A DNA stretch of 64,000 nucleotides from Actinocatenispora sp036503555. GTDB taxonomy: Bacteria; Actinomycetota; Actinomycetes; Mycobacteriales; Micromonosporaceae. This document shows, in pieces, positions 1 to 8,362 of the stretch. The DNA is taken from contig DASXWQ010000067.1 of the NCBI GenBank assembly GCA_036503555.1, forward strand, positions 1 through 64,000, in the 5' to 3' direction. Position 1 is the stretch's first letter; each line of letters starts with the position of its first letter. A program made the position numbers and the translations under genes. The notes beneath the pieces were generated by a model. That model had not been told where the DNA came from. It searched no databases and worked only from the letters and a program-made list of their open reading frames with translations.

Positions 1-155
1 CGGCGGGGCGGGCGAGCCCGGCGGGGGCGGCTGGCGCGCGGTGCGGCGGCGCGGCCGGCGCTCGGTGTGGCGAGCCGGGACGCGCGGCTGGCGTTGGGTG
101 CGGCGAGCCGGGTGGCGCTGGGTGATCGGTCGGGTGACGAGGGTGGCGCGGCGGG
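1..155. other. Window edge, no supported gene
   Basis: This is GC-rich sequence downstream of the anti-sigma gene on the minus strand. Two minus-strand frames stay open and would give an Ala/Pro/Arg-rich stretch, but neither has a convincing start codon or ribosome binding site. A sigma-factor gene could begin here, since STAS, HATPase and sigma genes are often adjacent, but nothing in these bases proves it. Short imperfect repeats of GGCGAGCCGG are visible. Confidence 0.3.
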
Positions 156-614
156 TCAGGCGACCGGCCAGGACATCCGGACCGAGGTGCCGGTGCCGTC
201 CGGGCTGGGGGTCACGGCGAGGTCGTCGACAAGGCCGGTCAGCAGGGCGAGGCCCATGCCCACGGCGACGCTCGACGCCGGGAACGGGTCCGCCGTCACG
301 ATGTCCTCGGAGTGTGCGACGAGATCGACCGGGTCGGGCAGCGCGTCGGCGGACACCCTGGTCTCCGCCGGCCCACGGTCGATCACCCGGATCGTGAAGC
401 GCGGGCCGTCGGTCATCTCGACGTCGACCAGCTCCTTGCGGTGATAGAGCTGGTGCAGCGCGACCGCGCGGGAGCACGCCTCACCGACGGCGAGGCGTAC
501 CTCGTCGAGCAGGTCCTCGGACACGCCGGCCCGCCGCGCCACCGCGACCGCGACCAACCGCGCGGTCCGTACGTGTGCGGGCGCGGGCGAGAAACCCAGC
601 CGTACCGTCGGCAT
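156..614 (-). CDS. Anti-sigma factor, RsbW-like HATPase
   Basis: A 152-residue single-domain protein of the HATPase_c_2 (RsbW/SpoIIAB) family, which binds and inhibits a sigma factor or phosphorylates an STAS antagonist. The N box is visible as LAVGEACSRAV (about residues 41-51). The glycine-rich ATP lid appears as GMGLALLTGLVDDLAV (about 118-133), followed by the closing strand GTSVRMSW. It lies 8 nt downstream of the STAS gene on the same strand, the classic antagonist/anti-sigma operon. The partner sigma factor is not in the window. The family is firm; which sigma factor it controls is unknown. Confidence 0.85.
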   Translation of the reverse strand: MPTVRLGFSPAPAHVRTARLVAVAVARRAGVSEDLLDEVRLAVGEACSRAVALHQLYHRKELVDVEMTDGPRFTIRVIDRGPAETRVSADALPDPVDLVAHSEDIVTADPFPASSVAVGMGLALLTGLVDDLAVTPSPDGTGTSVRMSWPVA

Positions 615-622
615 CCGGGCCG

Positions 623-1042
623 CTACCGATCGGTCGGCGGGGTCGATCGGTCCCCCGTCGAGTCCTCCGGGGTCGCCTCGACCGCCAGCGCGGCCTCCTC
701 GGTGGGCACGATCGTGAAGATTCGGTCCAGGCCGGTGATGCGGAAGATCTTGAGGATCCGTTCCTGCGCGCAGACCAGGACGAACGTGCCGCCGACGGCG
801 CGCAGGCGCTTCAGCCCACCGACGAGTACGCCGAGGCCGGTGGAGTCCAGGAACTCGACCTTGCTCAGATCGACCACCAGGTGCCGAACCGGCGGCGTCG
901 GGCGTTCGTCTGGCCCGCCCGTGTCCTCGACCAGCTCGACGAGGCGTTGGCGCAGCTTGGGCGCGGTGTAGACGTCAATCTCACCCGCCACCCGCAGCAC
1001 CGTACGGCCGGCCACGGTGCCCGTCTGCAACGACAGCTCCAT
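623..1042 (-). CDS. STAS-domain anti-anti-sigma factor
   Basis: A 139-residue STAS protein of the RsbV/SpoIIAA type, which releases a sigma factor by binding its anti-sigma partner when unphosphorylated. The phospho-acceptor region reads VEFLDSTGLGVLVGGLKRL, with the usual D-S-T-G-L. The longer frame begins at 1078, but the ATG at 1042 is preferred because GGGAGG lies 6 nt upstream. A charged tail of about 20 residues (PEDSTGDRSTPPTDR) follows the domain. It is the first gene of the pair with the HATPase, and its promoter must lie in the 62-bp gap shared with the divergent helicase. Confidence 0.9.
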   Translation of the reverse strand: MELSLQTGTVAGRTVLRVAGEIDVYTAPKLRQRLVELVEDTGGPDERPTPPVRHLVVDLSKVEFLDSTGLGVLVGGLKRLRAVGGTFVLVCAQERILKIFRITGLDRIFTIVPTEEAALAVEATPEDSTGDRSTPPTDR

Positions 1043-1104
1043 GCAGAACCTCCCGACGATCGACCGCGCACGACTCACCTGCGCACTCTACCGATCGCAC
1101 GGCC

Positions 1105-3450
1105 GTGGCAGAGTTTCTGCCAGTGGATGCGATGGACCTGCTCGGGCGGCTGACGGCCGGTCGCCCCATGGATGCGGACGGTGCCGGACCGATCACGCAC
1201 ATCCGTCGTCTGCCGGCCCGCAGCGGCGAGACCGCCGACTGGCCGACCTGGGTACCCGAGGCACTGCGGGACACACTGGCCGGGCAGGGGATCACCGCGC
1301 CGTGGCGGCATCAGGTCGCGGCGGCCGAATCGGCACGCTCCGGGCACAGCACGGTCGTGGCGACCGGGACCGCGTCGGGAAAATCGCTGGCGTACCAGCT
1401 GCCGATGCTGGCGGACCTGCTCGCCGACCCGAAGGCGACCGCGCTCTATCTCGCACCGACGAAGGCGCTGGCCGCCGACCAGCTCCGCGCGCTCGCGGCC
1501 ATCGTCCCCGACGACGCCGTGGCCATCGCCAAGTACGACGGGGACACGCCCAACGCGGAACGCGACTGGGCCCGCCGCTATGCCCGGATCATCCTGACGA
1601 ATCCTGACATGCTGCACCGGGGGATCCTGCCGGGACACCAGCGGTGGGCCACCTTCCTGCGGCGCCTGCGGTACGTGGTGGTCGACGAGTGCCACACGTA
1701 CCGCGGGGTGTTCGGGTCGCACGTCGCGCAGGTGCTGCGGCGGCTGCGGCGCGTCGTCGCCCGGTACGGCGCCGCCGAGCCCGTCTTCCTGCTCGCGTCC
1801 GCGACCGTCGCCGATCCCGGCGAGTCGGCCTCCCGCCTGACCGGCGTCCCGGTGTGTCCGATCACCGAGGACGCGTCGCCCAGGGCCGGCCGTACCGTCG
1901 CGCTGTGGGAACCGCCGCTGCTGCCGGTGCGGGACGCGCGAGGCGAACACGGGGCACCGGTGCGTACGTCGGCGTTGCGGGAGTCCGCCGACCTGCTCGC
2001 CGATCTCGTCACCTGCGGAGTGCGGACGTTGGCGTTCGTCCGGTCGCGGCGGGGCGCGGAGCTGGTCGCGGCCATGGGCCGGCGGGCGGTCGAGGAGGCG
2101 GTGCCGGAGCTTGCCGACCGGGTCGCCGCGTATCGGGCCGGGTACCTGCCGGAGGAGCGGCGCGAGCTGGAACGCGCGTTGCGCTCCGGTGAGTTGCTGG
2201 GGCTCGCCGCGACGACCGCGCTGGAGCTCGGTGTCGACGTCGTCGGCCTCGACGCCGTCGTCCTCGCCGGGTATCCGGGGACGCTCGCGTCGTTGTGGCA
2301 GCAGGCCGGTCGCGCGGGACGGTCCGGCGCCGGGGAGGCCCTGTGCGTGCTGGTCGGGCGGGACGACCCGCTCGACACGTATCTGTTGCACCACCCGGAG
2401 GCGATCTTCGACCGGCCGGTGGAGCGGACCGTGCTGGATCCGACCAACCCGTACGTGCTGGGGCCGCACCTGTGCTGTGCGGCGGCCGAGCTGCCGCTGA
2501 CCGCCGACGACATGGAGCTGTTCGGCGGCGCGACTGCACAGTCCACAGTGGACGCATTGGTCGCCAGCCGGTCGTTGCGGCGTCGCCCGACGGGCTGGTA
2601 CTGGACCTCGCACGAACGGCCGCACGTCGACCTGCGCGGTGGCGGCGGCGAGCCGGTCGCCGTCGTCGAGTCCGGCACCGGCCGGCTGCTCGGCACCGTC
2701 GACGCGGACGCGTCGCACAGCCAGGTCCACTCCGGCGCGGTGTACCTGCACCAGGGCCGGTCGTACGTGGTGGACGAGCTGGACCTGGACGACTCGGTGG
2801 CGCTGGTGCACGCCGAGGAACCGGACTGGACCACGCACGCCCGCGAGCAGACCGACGTCTCGGTCGTCGGCGCCACCCGTACCGTCGCCGACGGCCCGAT
2901 CACCCTGCACCTCGGCGTCGTCGACGTCACCAGCCAGGTCGTCTCGTACCAGCGTCGTCGTACGCCGGGAGGCGAGTTCATCGACGAGCGACCGCTGGAC
3001 CTGCCGCCGCGGCAGCTCCGTACGGTCGCCGTCTGGTACACGATCGAGCCGGCGGCGCTGGCAGACGCCGGGCTGACCGACCGCGACCTGCCCGGCTCCC
3101 TGCACGCCGCCGAACACGCCGCGATCGGCCTGCTCCCCCTCACCGCCACCTGCGACCGGTGGGACATCGGCGGGCTCTCCACCGCGGCCCATCCCGACAC
3201 CGGGCTGCCCACCGTCTTCGTGTACGACGGGCATCCGGGCGGGGCCGGCTTCGCCGAGCGCGGGTTCGGCGCGGCCCGCGAATGGCTGTCGGCCACCCGG
3301 TCCGCGATCCGGGCGTGTGGCTGTGAAAACGGCTGCCCGTCCTGCGTGCAGTCGCCGAAGTGCGGCAACGGCAACGAACCGCTGGACAAGGCGGGCGCGC
3401 TCCGGGTGCTCTCCCTGGTGCTGGCGGGGCTCCCCGGGCAGGCCGGGTAA
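1105..3450 (+). CDS. DECH-box helicase of the helicase/secretion neighbourhood (Rv3649 type)
   Basis: A 781-residue superfamily 2 helicase with a C-terminal DUF1998-type cysteine domain. Walker A is GTASGKS (88-94), motif II is VVDECHTYRG (DECH, 194-197), motif III is SAT (232-234), and motif VI is QQAGRAGRSG (about 398-407). A cysteine cluster CGCENGCPSC..KC (about 738-752) probably holds a metal. Related proteins (MrfA, Hrq1, SftH) unwind DNA and MrfA acts in repair. In actinobacteria this exact type (TIGR03817) sits beside the tad pilus genes, as here. The GTG start at 1105 is the longest; an ATG at 1132 is possible. A functional link to the pilus is not shown. Confidence 0.9.
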   Translation: MAEFLPVDAMDLLGRLTAGRPMDADGAGPITHIRRLPARSGETADWPTWVPEALRDTLAGQGITAPWRHQVAAAESARSGHSTVVATGTASGKSLAYQLPMLADLLADPKATALYLAPTKALAADQLRALAAIVPDDAVAIAKYDGDTPNAERDWARRYARIILTNPDMLHRGILPGHQRWATFLRRLRYVVVDECHTYRGVFGSHVAQVLRRLRRVVARYGAAEPVFLLASATVADPGESASRLTGVPVCPITEDASPRAGRTVALWEPPLLPVRDARGEHGAPVRTSALRESADLLADLVTCGVRTLAFVRSRRGAELVAAMGRRAVEEAVPELADRVAAYRAGYLPEERRELERALRSGELLGLAATTALELGVDVVGLDAVVLAGYPGTLASLWQQAGRAGRSGAGEALCVLVGRDDPLDTYLLHHPEAIFDRPVERTVLDPTNPYVLGPHLCCAAAELPLTADDMELFGGATAQSTVDALVASRSLRRRPTGWYWTSHERPHVDLRGGGGEPVAVVESGTGRLLGTVDADASHSQVHSGAVYLHQGRSYVVDELDLDDSVALVHAEEPDWTTHAREQTDVSVVGATRTVADGPITLHLGVVDVTSQVVSYQRRRTPGGEFIDERPLDLPPRQLRTVAVWYTIEPAALADAGLTDRDLPGSLHAAEHAAIGLLPLTATCDRWDIGGLSTAAHPDTGLPTVFVYDGHPGGAGFAERGFGAAREWLSATRSAIRACGCENGCPSCVQSPKCGNGNEPLDKAGALRVLSLVLAGLPGQAG
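2541..2553. repeat. GTCCACAGTGGAC palindrome
   Basis: An exact copy of the recurrent 13-bp palindrome, here inside the helicase coding sequence, so it is unlikely to be a terminator at this site. Confidence 0.6.
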
Positions 3451-3593
3451 GCGTTGCCGGCACCGGTGAGCAGGCAAACGATTATTGTGCTCGGGATGGT
3501 CGGCGGCTGATCGGCCAGGAGCCGGTCGCCCCCGAGCCGACGCCAGGCGTCGGCCCTCGAGGGCAGGCATCGGTGTCGGAAGGACGGTAGCCC

Positions 3594-4595
3594 ATGGGAA
3601 GTCGACCGGTTGCGGTCTTCGCGCTGTATCCCCACCTGATCGCCGACATCTTCCCGGCCGGCCTGCTGGCGCGGCTCGCCACGACGGTCGACGTCGACCC
3701 GGACGCGGTCGTGACCGACGTCGAGACCGGACGCGACCTGCTGGGCACGGCCGACATCCTGCTCACCGGCTGGGGCTGCCCGCGGCTGGACGCCGCCGCC
3801 CTGGCGTACGCGCCGAGGCTGCGCGCGGTCATCCATGCCGCCGGCTCGGTCAAGCATCACACCACGCCCGAGCTGTTCACCGCGGGCGTCGCCGTGTCGT
3901 CCGCGGTCGAGGTCAACGCGCGGCCCGTCGCCGAGTACACCGTCGCGGCGATGGTGCTGGCCGCCAAGCGGTCGTTCCGCCAGGCGGCCGCCTACCGCGC
4001 GGCCATCGCGGAGCCCGGGTACGTGCCGGGCGAGGACTCCGGGCTTACCGGCAGCACCGTCGGCATCGTCGGCGCGTCCAGGATCGGTCGGCTGGTGCTG
4101 CGCATGCTCGCGGGGTACGACGTCGAGTGCCTTGTCCACGACCCCTACATCGACGCGGCCGAGGCATCCCGGCTCGGGGCGGAGCCGGTCGACCTCGACA
4201 CGCTGTGCCGCCGGTCCGACGTGGTGAGCCTGCACGCACCCGACCTGCCCGAGACGTACCGGATGCTGGACGGGCGGCGACTCGGCCTGCTCCGGGACGG
4301 CGCGATCCTCGTCAACACCGCGCGTGGTGCGCTCGTCGACACCGACGCGCTCACGGAGCACTGCGCGGCGGGCCGGATCGACGCGGTGCTCGACGTCACG
4401 GACCCCGAGCCCCTGCCCGCCGGGCATCCGCTCTTCGCGCTGGACAACGTCCTGATCACGCCACACCTGGCCGGTACGCGAGGGCGCGAACAGCGTCGGT
4501 TCGGCGAGTTCGTCGTCGGCGAGGTGGAACGCTTCGTCGCCGGCCGGCCGTTGCTGGGCCGGGTGGACCCGGCCCAGCTGTCCCGGATCGCCTGA
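3594..4595 (+). CDS. D-2-hydroxyacid dehydrogenase family protein
   Basis: A 333-residue NAD-dependent dehydrogenase of the D-isomer-specific 2-hydroxyacid family, interconverting 2-oxo and 2-hydroxy acids; the substrate cannot be read. The Rossmann motif is STVGIVGASRIGR (154-166), with Ser where the second Gly of GxGxxG is usual. Catalytic residues are present: Arg244 in NTARGALVD, Glu272 in DPEPLP and His291 in TPHLAG. The ATG at 3594 follows GGAAGGA. The gene sits between the helicase and the tad operon and converges on the latter. Its stop abuts the frame of the last tad gene, which has no stop there, suggesting this gene was inserted into the neighbourhood. Confidence 0.88.
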   Translation: MGSRPVAVFALYPHLIADIFPAGLLARLATTVDVDPDAVVTDVETGRDLLGTADILLTGWGCPRLDAAALAYAPRLRAVIHAAGSVKHHTTPELFTAGVAVSSAVEVNARPVAEYTVAAMVLAAKRSFRQAAAYRAAIAEPGYVPGEDSGLTGSTVGIVGASRIGRLVLRMLAGYDVECLVHDPYIDAAEASRLGAEPVDLDTLCRRSDVVSLHAPDLPETYRMLDGRRLGLLRDGAILVNTARGALVDTDALTEHCAAGRIDAVLDVTDPEPLPAGHPLFALDNVLITPHLAGTRGREQRRFGEFVVGEVERFVAGRPLLGRVDPAQLSRIA

Positions 4596-4955
4596 CGCGG
4601 CCAGCCGTACGACGGGCCCCGCACGGGCCGCACCGGTCGCCGGACCCCAGCCGCCCGGCAGCCCGGTGGGACGCACCGACGTACGCACCGTGACGTCGAG
4701 GCCGGACAACGCGCAGGACGACACGCTGGCGCGGTTCGCGGCCGCGATCCGCCGGGCCTCGTCGCACGCCGCGCCGGCGCCCTCGATCGCATGCCCGGCA
4801 CCGGCGAGAGCGGCCAGGTCCGCGGCGGTCTGCGCCTGGGCGCGGGCGACGGCCGCGGCACCGATCCAGGTACCGGCGACCGCAAGGAGCAGCACCGTCA
4901 GCCCCACGAACAGCAGGACGATCGAGGCCGAACCGCGGTCCCGTACGCGACTCAT
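4596..4955 (-). CDS. TadE-like pseudopilin (Rv3654c type), stop codon missing
   Basis: The last gene of the tad operon. The N-terminus RDRGSASIVLLFVGLTVLLL is a hydrophobic pilin-like helix, followed by AQTAADLAALAGAGHAIEG and paired cysteines (CDEARR and SSCALSG), as in helicase/secretion-neighbourhood TadE-like proteins. The family normally ends soon after an ARAGPV-like sequence, here residues 110-115 (about 4611). No stop follows: the frame continues antisense through the dehydrogenase and much of the helicase to 1578, about 1,125 codons. I give only the supported part. Either the stop was lost when the dehydrogenase arrived or there is a sequence error. The start overlaps the upstream gene as ATGA. 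Confidence 0.7.
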
Positions 4956-5362
4956 CCCGGTACCCCCGGCTCCGCCGCCGCGACAGCGGTCGACGACACC
5001 GACATCGGTGGAAGGGCGACGCCGAACAGCCGTACGGGAGCCCGGACGGTGGCGCGGACGTCACCACCCCCCGAACCCACGGACACGGTGGCGCCGTCGG
5101 GTGCCGCGTGGCGACCGGCCTTGGCGCCGTCGTCTCCGCGCGCGGCCGCACGAGCCGCCTGCCGTGCCGCGTCGACGCATTCGAGCTTCGTCACCACGCC
5201 GCCGACCGCGGTCACTCCGACGAACAACAGCAGGACGACCGCGGGCATGGCCACCGCGAACTCGGCCGTCACCGAGCCTCGGTCCTTCCGTACGCGGGCC
5301 ACGGGGGCCGGTCGGCTGCCGACCGGCCCCCGGCCGCGACGAATCCTCGTCACGGCGGGCAT
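4952..5362 (-). CDS. TadE family pilus assembly protein (Rv3655c type)
   Basis: A 136-residue minor pseudopilin. After a basic N-terminus, KDRGSVTAEFAVAMPAVV and LLLFVGVTAVGG (about residues 26-55) form the typical G-x-x-T-A-E-F prepilin cleavage and hydrophobic segment of TadE. The C-terminal part is a short beta-rich periplasm-facing domain (VRATVRAPVRLFG). The conserved Glu after the processing site is present. It starts 1 nt after the DUF4244 pilin stop and overlaps the next gene by 4 nt, so the operon is translationally coupled. It likely forms part of the Flp-like pilus or secretion apparatus. Confidence 0.85.
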   Translation of the reverse strand: MPAVTRIRRGRGPVGSRPAPVARVRKDRGSVTAEFAVAMPAVVLLLFVGVTAVGGVVTKLECVDAARQAARAAARGDDGAKAGRHAAPDGATVSVGSGGGDVRATVRAPVRLFGVALPPMSVSSTAVAAAEPGVPG

Positions 5363-5363
5363 C

Positions 5364-5537
5364 TCAGCTCAGCGCCCGCTGGATGATCGCCGTGAGCAGG
5401 GATCGCACCGTGCCCGATGTCAACACCTTCAACAGCAGTCCCGCGAAGGCGACTGCGGCTATGGTGCCCACTGCGTACTCCGCCGTGTTCATGCCGCCGT
5501 CACCGCGTAGCCGACGGCGGATCCGTTGCCAGATCAT
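5364..5537 (-). CDS. DUF4244 Flp-type pilin (Rv3656c type)
   Basis: A 57-residue protein too short for most gene finders. It begins MIWQRIRRRLRGDGGMNTAE and continues into the hydrophobic helix AVGTIAAVAFAGLLLKVL. The G-M-N-T-A-E-Y-A signature is that of class IVb prepilins, with cleavage expected after the glycine and Glu at mature position 5. AGGGGG lies upstream of the ATG at 5537. It sits between the TadC-like protein and TadE and is the likely major pilin subunit of the system. Confidence 0.85.
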   Translation of the reverse strand: MIWQRIRRRLRGDGGMNTAEYAVGTIAAVAFAGLLLKVLTSGTVRSLLTAIIQRALS

Positions 5538-5595
5538 GGAATTCCCCCTTACGGTTCGGGCCGGGACGGTCCCGGACCCGACGAACGTGGTGTGC

Positions 5596-6327
5596 TCAGG
5601 GCAGGACCGTGCCGAGCATCGACGCGACGACCGGGATCAGACCCGCGATGACGAACGCCGGCAGGAAACACAGCCCGAGCGGGAGTACGACGAGGACACC
5701 CGAGCGGTGCGCGTTGGCCTCCATGTCGCTGAGCCGGGCGGATCGCAGGTCGTCGGCCAGCCGGAGCAGTGCCCGCGCCTGTGCCGCACCGCTCTCGGTG
5801 CCGCGGCTGGCCGCGGCCGCCAGCCGCGGACCGCCGGGTACGTCGTCGAAGGCGGTCCACGCGGCGGATGCGGCCCCGCCCAGCACGAGTGCGCGTCCGG
5901 CCTGGTCGAAGCGATCGCCCAGCGGACCACCAAGCGCGCCGCCAACAGCGAGCGCCGCCTGACCCGGCGGTACGCCGGAACGCAGTGCCGAGGCGAGCAG
6001 GTCCAGCGCGAACGGCAGCTCGGCCGCGGCGCGGGCACGCAGCTCGCGGGTCGCCCGCGGCACCGTACGCCGGAGTACCTGGTCGACGACGATCCCGGCA
6101 ACCGCCCCGGCGAGCAGCCCGGGCCAGCCGGAGATCACGACCGCCACCGCGAGCCCGAGCAACGGCGGCAGCGCGAGCCGCAGGACCCGGCGGGCGTCGA
6201 CGGACCGAGGTGCCGGCGGACGCAACCGCAGCCGGCCCAGCCGTACGGCGGCACGGTGTGCGGTCGGGACCGCGAGCAGGACGGCGGTGAACACCAGCGG
6301 TACCGCCGCGACGATCGCGCCGATCAT
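5596..6327 (-). CDS. TadC-like type II/IV secretion membrane protein (Rv3657c type)
   Basis: A 243-residue inner-membrane platform protein with a type II secretion F domain. The start at 6327 (MIGAIVAAVPLVFTAVLL) overlaps the TadB stop as ATGA and replaces a longer frame. The F domain includes LPFALDLLASALRSGVPPGQ (about residues 110-130) and RALLRLADDLRSARLSDMEA, and the protein ends in two hydrophobic helices, VLVVLPLGLCFLPAFVIAGL being the clearer. It should pair with TadB to transmit movement from the TadA ATPase to pilin subunits. Confidence 0.85.
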   Translation of the reverse strand: MIGAIVAAVPLVFTAVLLAVPTAHRAAVRLGRLRLRPPAPRSVDARRVLRLALPPLLGLAVAVVISGWPGLLAGAVAGIVVDQVLRRTVPRATRELRARAAAELPFALDLLASALRSGVPPGQAALAVGGALGGPLGDRFDQAGRALVLGGAASAAWTAFDDVPGGPRLAAAASRGTESGAAQARALLRLADDLRSARLSDMEANAHRSGVLVVLPLGLCFLPAFVIAGLIPVVASMLGTVLP

Positions 6328-7166
6328 GACGACACCGCGCCCGCCGGTCGGGTCAGGCGACCGGTCCACGCCACCCCGGTGAGTTGCAGCGCCAGCGCGA
6401 CGACGGTGCAGAGCACACCGATCGTGGTGTGCCACAGGATCCGCAGCGGATCGGCGCCGATCCCGTACCCGAGGGCGATCCCGGCGACGGGCAGCAGCGC
6501 CAGCAGGACGGCGGTCATCCGGGCCGCGGCGGTCTGTGCGTCGGCCTTGCGGCGCAACCGTTCCCGGTCGGTGAGGTCATCCTGCAACCGGTCGAGCAGC
6601 TCCGCCAACGGCGCCCCGGTACCCCGGGCAAGGTCCCACGCGGCCGCGAGCCGGCCGGTGATGTCGGCGCGGGCACGCTCGCTGTCCCGTCGCAGCATCG
6701 GACCGGGATCGTCCGGCACGATCTCGGCCGACTCACCCGCCGGTCCGTCACCAGCGAGACGTGGCCACGCCCGGCCGAGCGCGCTGGCCGGAGCCAGCCC
6801 CGCGCGCAGGTCGTCGGCGAGGGCGGTCACCGCATCCAGAGCGTCGGCCCGGACCCGCGCGGCCGTCTGGCCGGCCCGGTGCCGCAGCAGGGCCCGCACA
6901 CCGAACCAGCAGTACGCGCCCGCTGTGAGGCCCGCGACCGGGCCGGCGAGCGACAGCCCGACCATCGCGCCGAACCCGGCGCCGAGGAACGCGGCCAGGC
7001 GCGCCGAGCGGGTGAGCCTGGCAAGCCTCGACCGCGCGGCGGCGAGCGCGGTGGCCCGGCCCGTTTGCGGGAGGGCCGAGAGCCGACGGCGCCCGGGTCG
7101 GTGCGGCAGAAGGATCAATAGCGCGGCGGCGAACAGCGCCGCGCACGTCGCGACCACCGCGGTCAT
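6324..7166 (-). CDS. TadB-like secretion membrane protein (Rv3658c type)
   Basis: A 280-residue membrane protein with a type II secretion F domain. The start at 7166 (MTAVVATCAALFAAALLILL) overlaps the TadA stop by 4 nt and begins with a transmembrane helix. Two more hydrophobic segments follow around FLGAGFGAMVGLSLAGPVAG. The cytosolic F domain includes DAVTALADDLRAGLAPASAL and GAPLAELLDRLQDDL. Helices near the C-terminus (MTAVLLALLPVAGIALGYGI) complete the topology. It is one of the two platform proteins of the tad pilus. The longer frame upstream is antisense read-through of TadA and is not coding. Confidence 0.85.
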   Translation of the reverse strand: MTAVVATCAALFAAALLILLPHRPGRRRLSALPQTGRATALAAARSRLARLTRSARLAAFLGAGFGAMVGLSLAGPVAGLTAGAYCWFGVRALLRHRAGQTAARVRADALDAVTALADDLRAGLAPASALGRAWPRLAGDGPAGESAEIVPDDPGPMLRRDSERARADITGRLAAAWDLARGTGAPLAELLDRLQDDLTDRERLRRKADAQTAAARMTAVLLALLPVAGIALGYGIGADPLRILWHTTIGVLCTVVALALQLTGVAWTGRLTRPAGAVSS

Positions 7167-8362
7167 CTGGCACCGGCCACTGTGGATGGACGGACCAGCA
7201 GCGCGGGCGGGGTAACGCCACGCTCGGCGAGGAGTACCGAGAGCCTGCCGGCGGCGGGGCCGAGCCCGTTGCCGCGATGCCATACCGACTCCGCGGCGAC
7301 ACGGCCGTTGGCGCTGTCGCGTACCAACACGCAGACCTCGTCGAGGACCCGGCCGCCGGGCTGCCGGCTCAGGTGCAGGACGACCTGGATGGCCGCCCCG
7401 AGCTGAGCGTGCAACGCGTCGCGGCTGAGCCCGCCGAGCAGGCCGAGCGCCTCCAGCCGCGCCGGTACGTCGGAGGGCGCGTTCGCGTGCAGGGTGCCGG
7501 CGCCACCCTCGTGCCCGGTGTTGAGCGCGGAGAGCAGCTCGGCGACCTCGGCACCGCGACATTCGCCGACCACGATGCGGTCGGGTCGCATCCGCAGCGC
7601 CTGCCGGACCAGGTCGCGGAGGCTGACCTCACCCGCCCCTTCCGCGTTTGCGGGACGGGCGGTGAGCCGGACGACGTGCTCGTGTTCGGGTCGCAGCTCC
7701 GCGGCGTCCTCGACCAGCACGATCCGCTCGCTCGCGGGCACGAGGCCCAGCAGCGTCGCGAGGAGCGTCGTCTTGCCGGATCCGGTGCCGCCGGTCACTA
7801 CGTACGCCAGGCGCGCGGCGACGATCGCCCGAAGCAGGTCGGCCGCCGTGCTCGGGAACGTCCCGGCGGCGGTGAGCCCGGCCAGCGTGAAGGCGCGATG
7901 CCGGAACGTCCGGAGCGACAGGTACGGCCCGTCGGGCGCCACCGGTTCGAGCACCGCGTGCAGTCGGGTGCCGTTACGCAGGCGCGCGTCCACATATGGG
8001 TGGGCGTCGTCCAGCGCGCGCCCGCAGCTCGCGGCCAGCCGCTGGGCGAGCCGGCGTACCGAATCGGGTGCGGGCCAGCGCACCTCGACCCGTTCGAGTC
8101 CGCCGCCCCGGTCGCGCCAGACGGTGTCCCCGTTGACGAGGACGTCGGTCACGAGCGGGTCGCTCAGCAACGGGTCCAGCGGGCCGGCGCCGACCAGGTC
8201 CCGTTGCAGCCCCTCGGCCATGACGAGGAGCGCCTGGTCACCGAGCGCGCCGCCACGCTCCTCCCGTACCGCGGCGATGATCGCGGCGCGGTTCGCCGTG
8301 CGGCCGGTACGTGCCAGACGGTGCCGGATCCGATCGGTGAGCTGCTCGTCGACGGAGGTCAT
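7163..8362 (-). CDS. TadA/CpaF-like secretion ATPase (Rv3659c type)
   Basis: A 399-residue hexameric type II/IV secretion ATPase that powers pilus assembly from the cytoplasmic side of the membrane. Walker A is GGTGSGKTT (191-199), the Asp box region is VEDAAEL (217-223), Walker B is RIVVGECRGAE (262-272), and the His box is GHEGGAGTLHAN (283-294). The N-terminal domain carries GPLDPLLSDPLVTDVLVNG, typical of CpaF. The ATG at 8362 shares one base with the ssd stop (TGATG), so translation is coupled. TIGR03819 describes this actinobacterial type. Confidence 0.92.
   Translation of the reverse strand: MTSVDEQLTDRIRHRLARTGRTANRAAIIAAVREERGGALGDQALLVMAEGLQRDLVGAGPLDPLLSDPLVTDVLVNGDTVWRDRGGGLERVEVRWPAPDSVRRLAQRLAASCGRALDDAHPYVDARLRNGTRLHAVLEPVAPDGPYLSLRTFRHRAFTLAGLTAAGTFPSTAADLLRAIVAARLAYVVTGGTGSGKTTLLATLLGLVPASERIVLVEDAAELRPEHEHVVRLTARPANAEGAGEVSLRDLVRQALRMRPDRIVVGECRGAEVAELLSALNTGHEGGAGTLHANAPSDVPARLEALGLLGGLSRDALHAQLGAAIQVVLHLSRQPGGRVLDEVCVLVRDSANGRVAAESVWHRGNGLGPAAGRLSVLLAERGVTPPALLVRPSTVAGAR

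Noticed and set aside
1578..4955. A 1,125-codon minus-strand frame
   Set aside because: Only its first 115 codons look like a protein family; the rest is antisense to the dehydrogenase and helicase.
4666..7215. An 849-codon plus-strand frame
   Set aside because: Antisense to the tad operon; Arg/Ser/Pro-rich with no domain, a usual product of high-GC codon bias.
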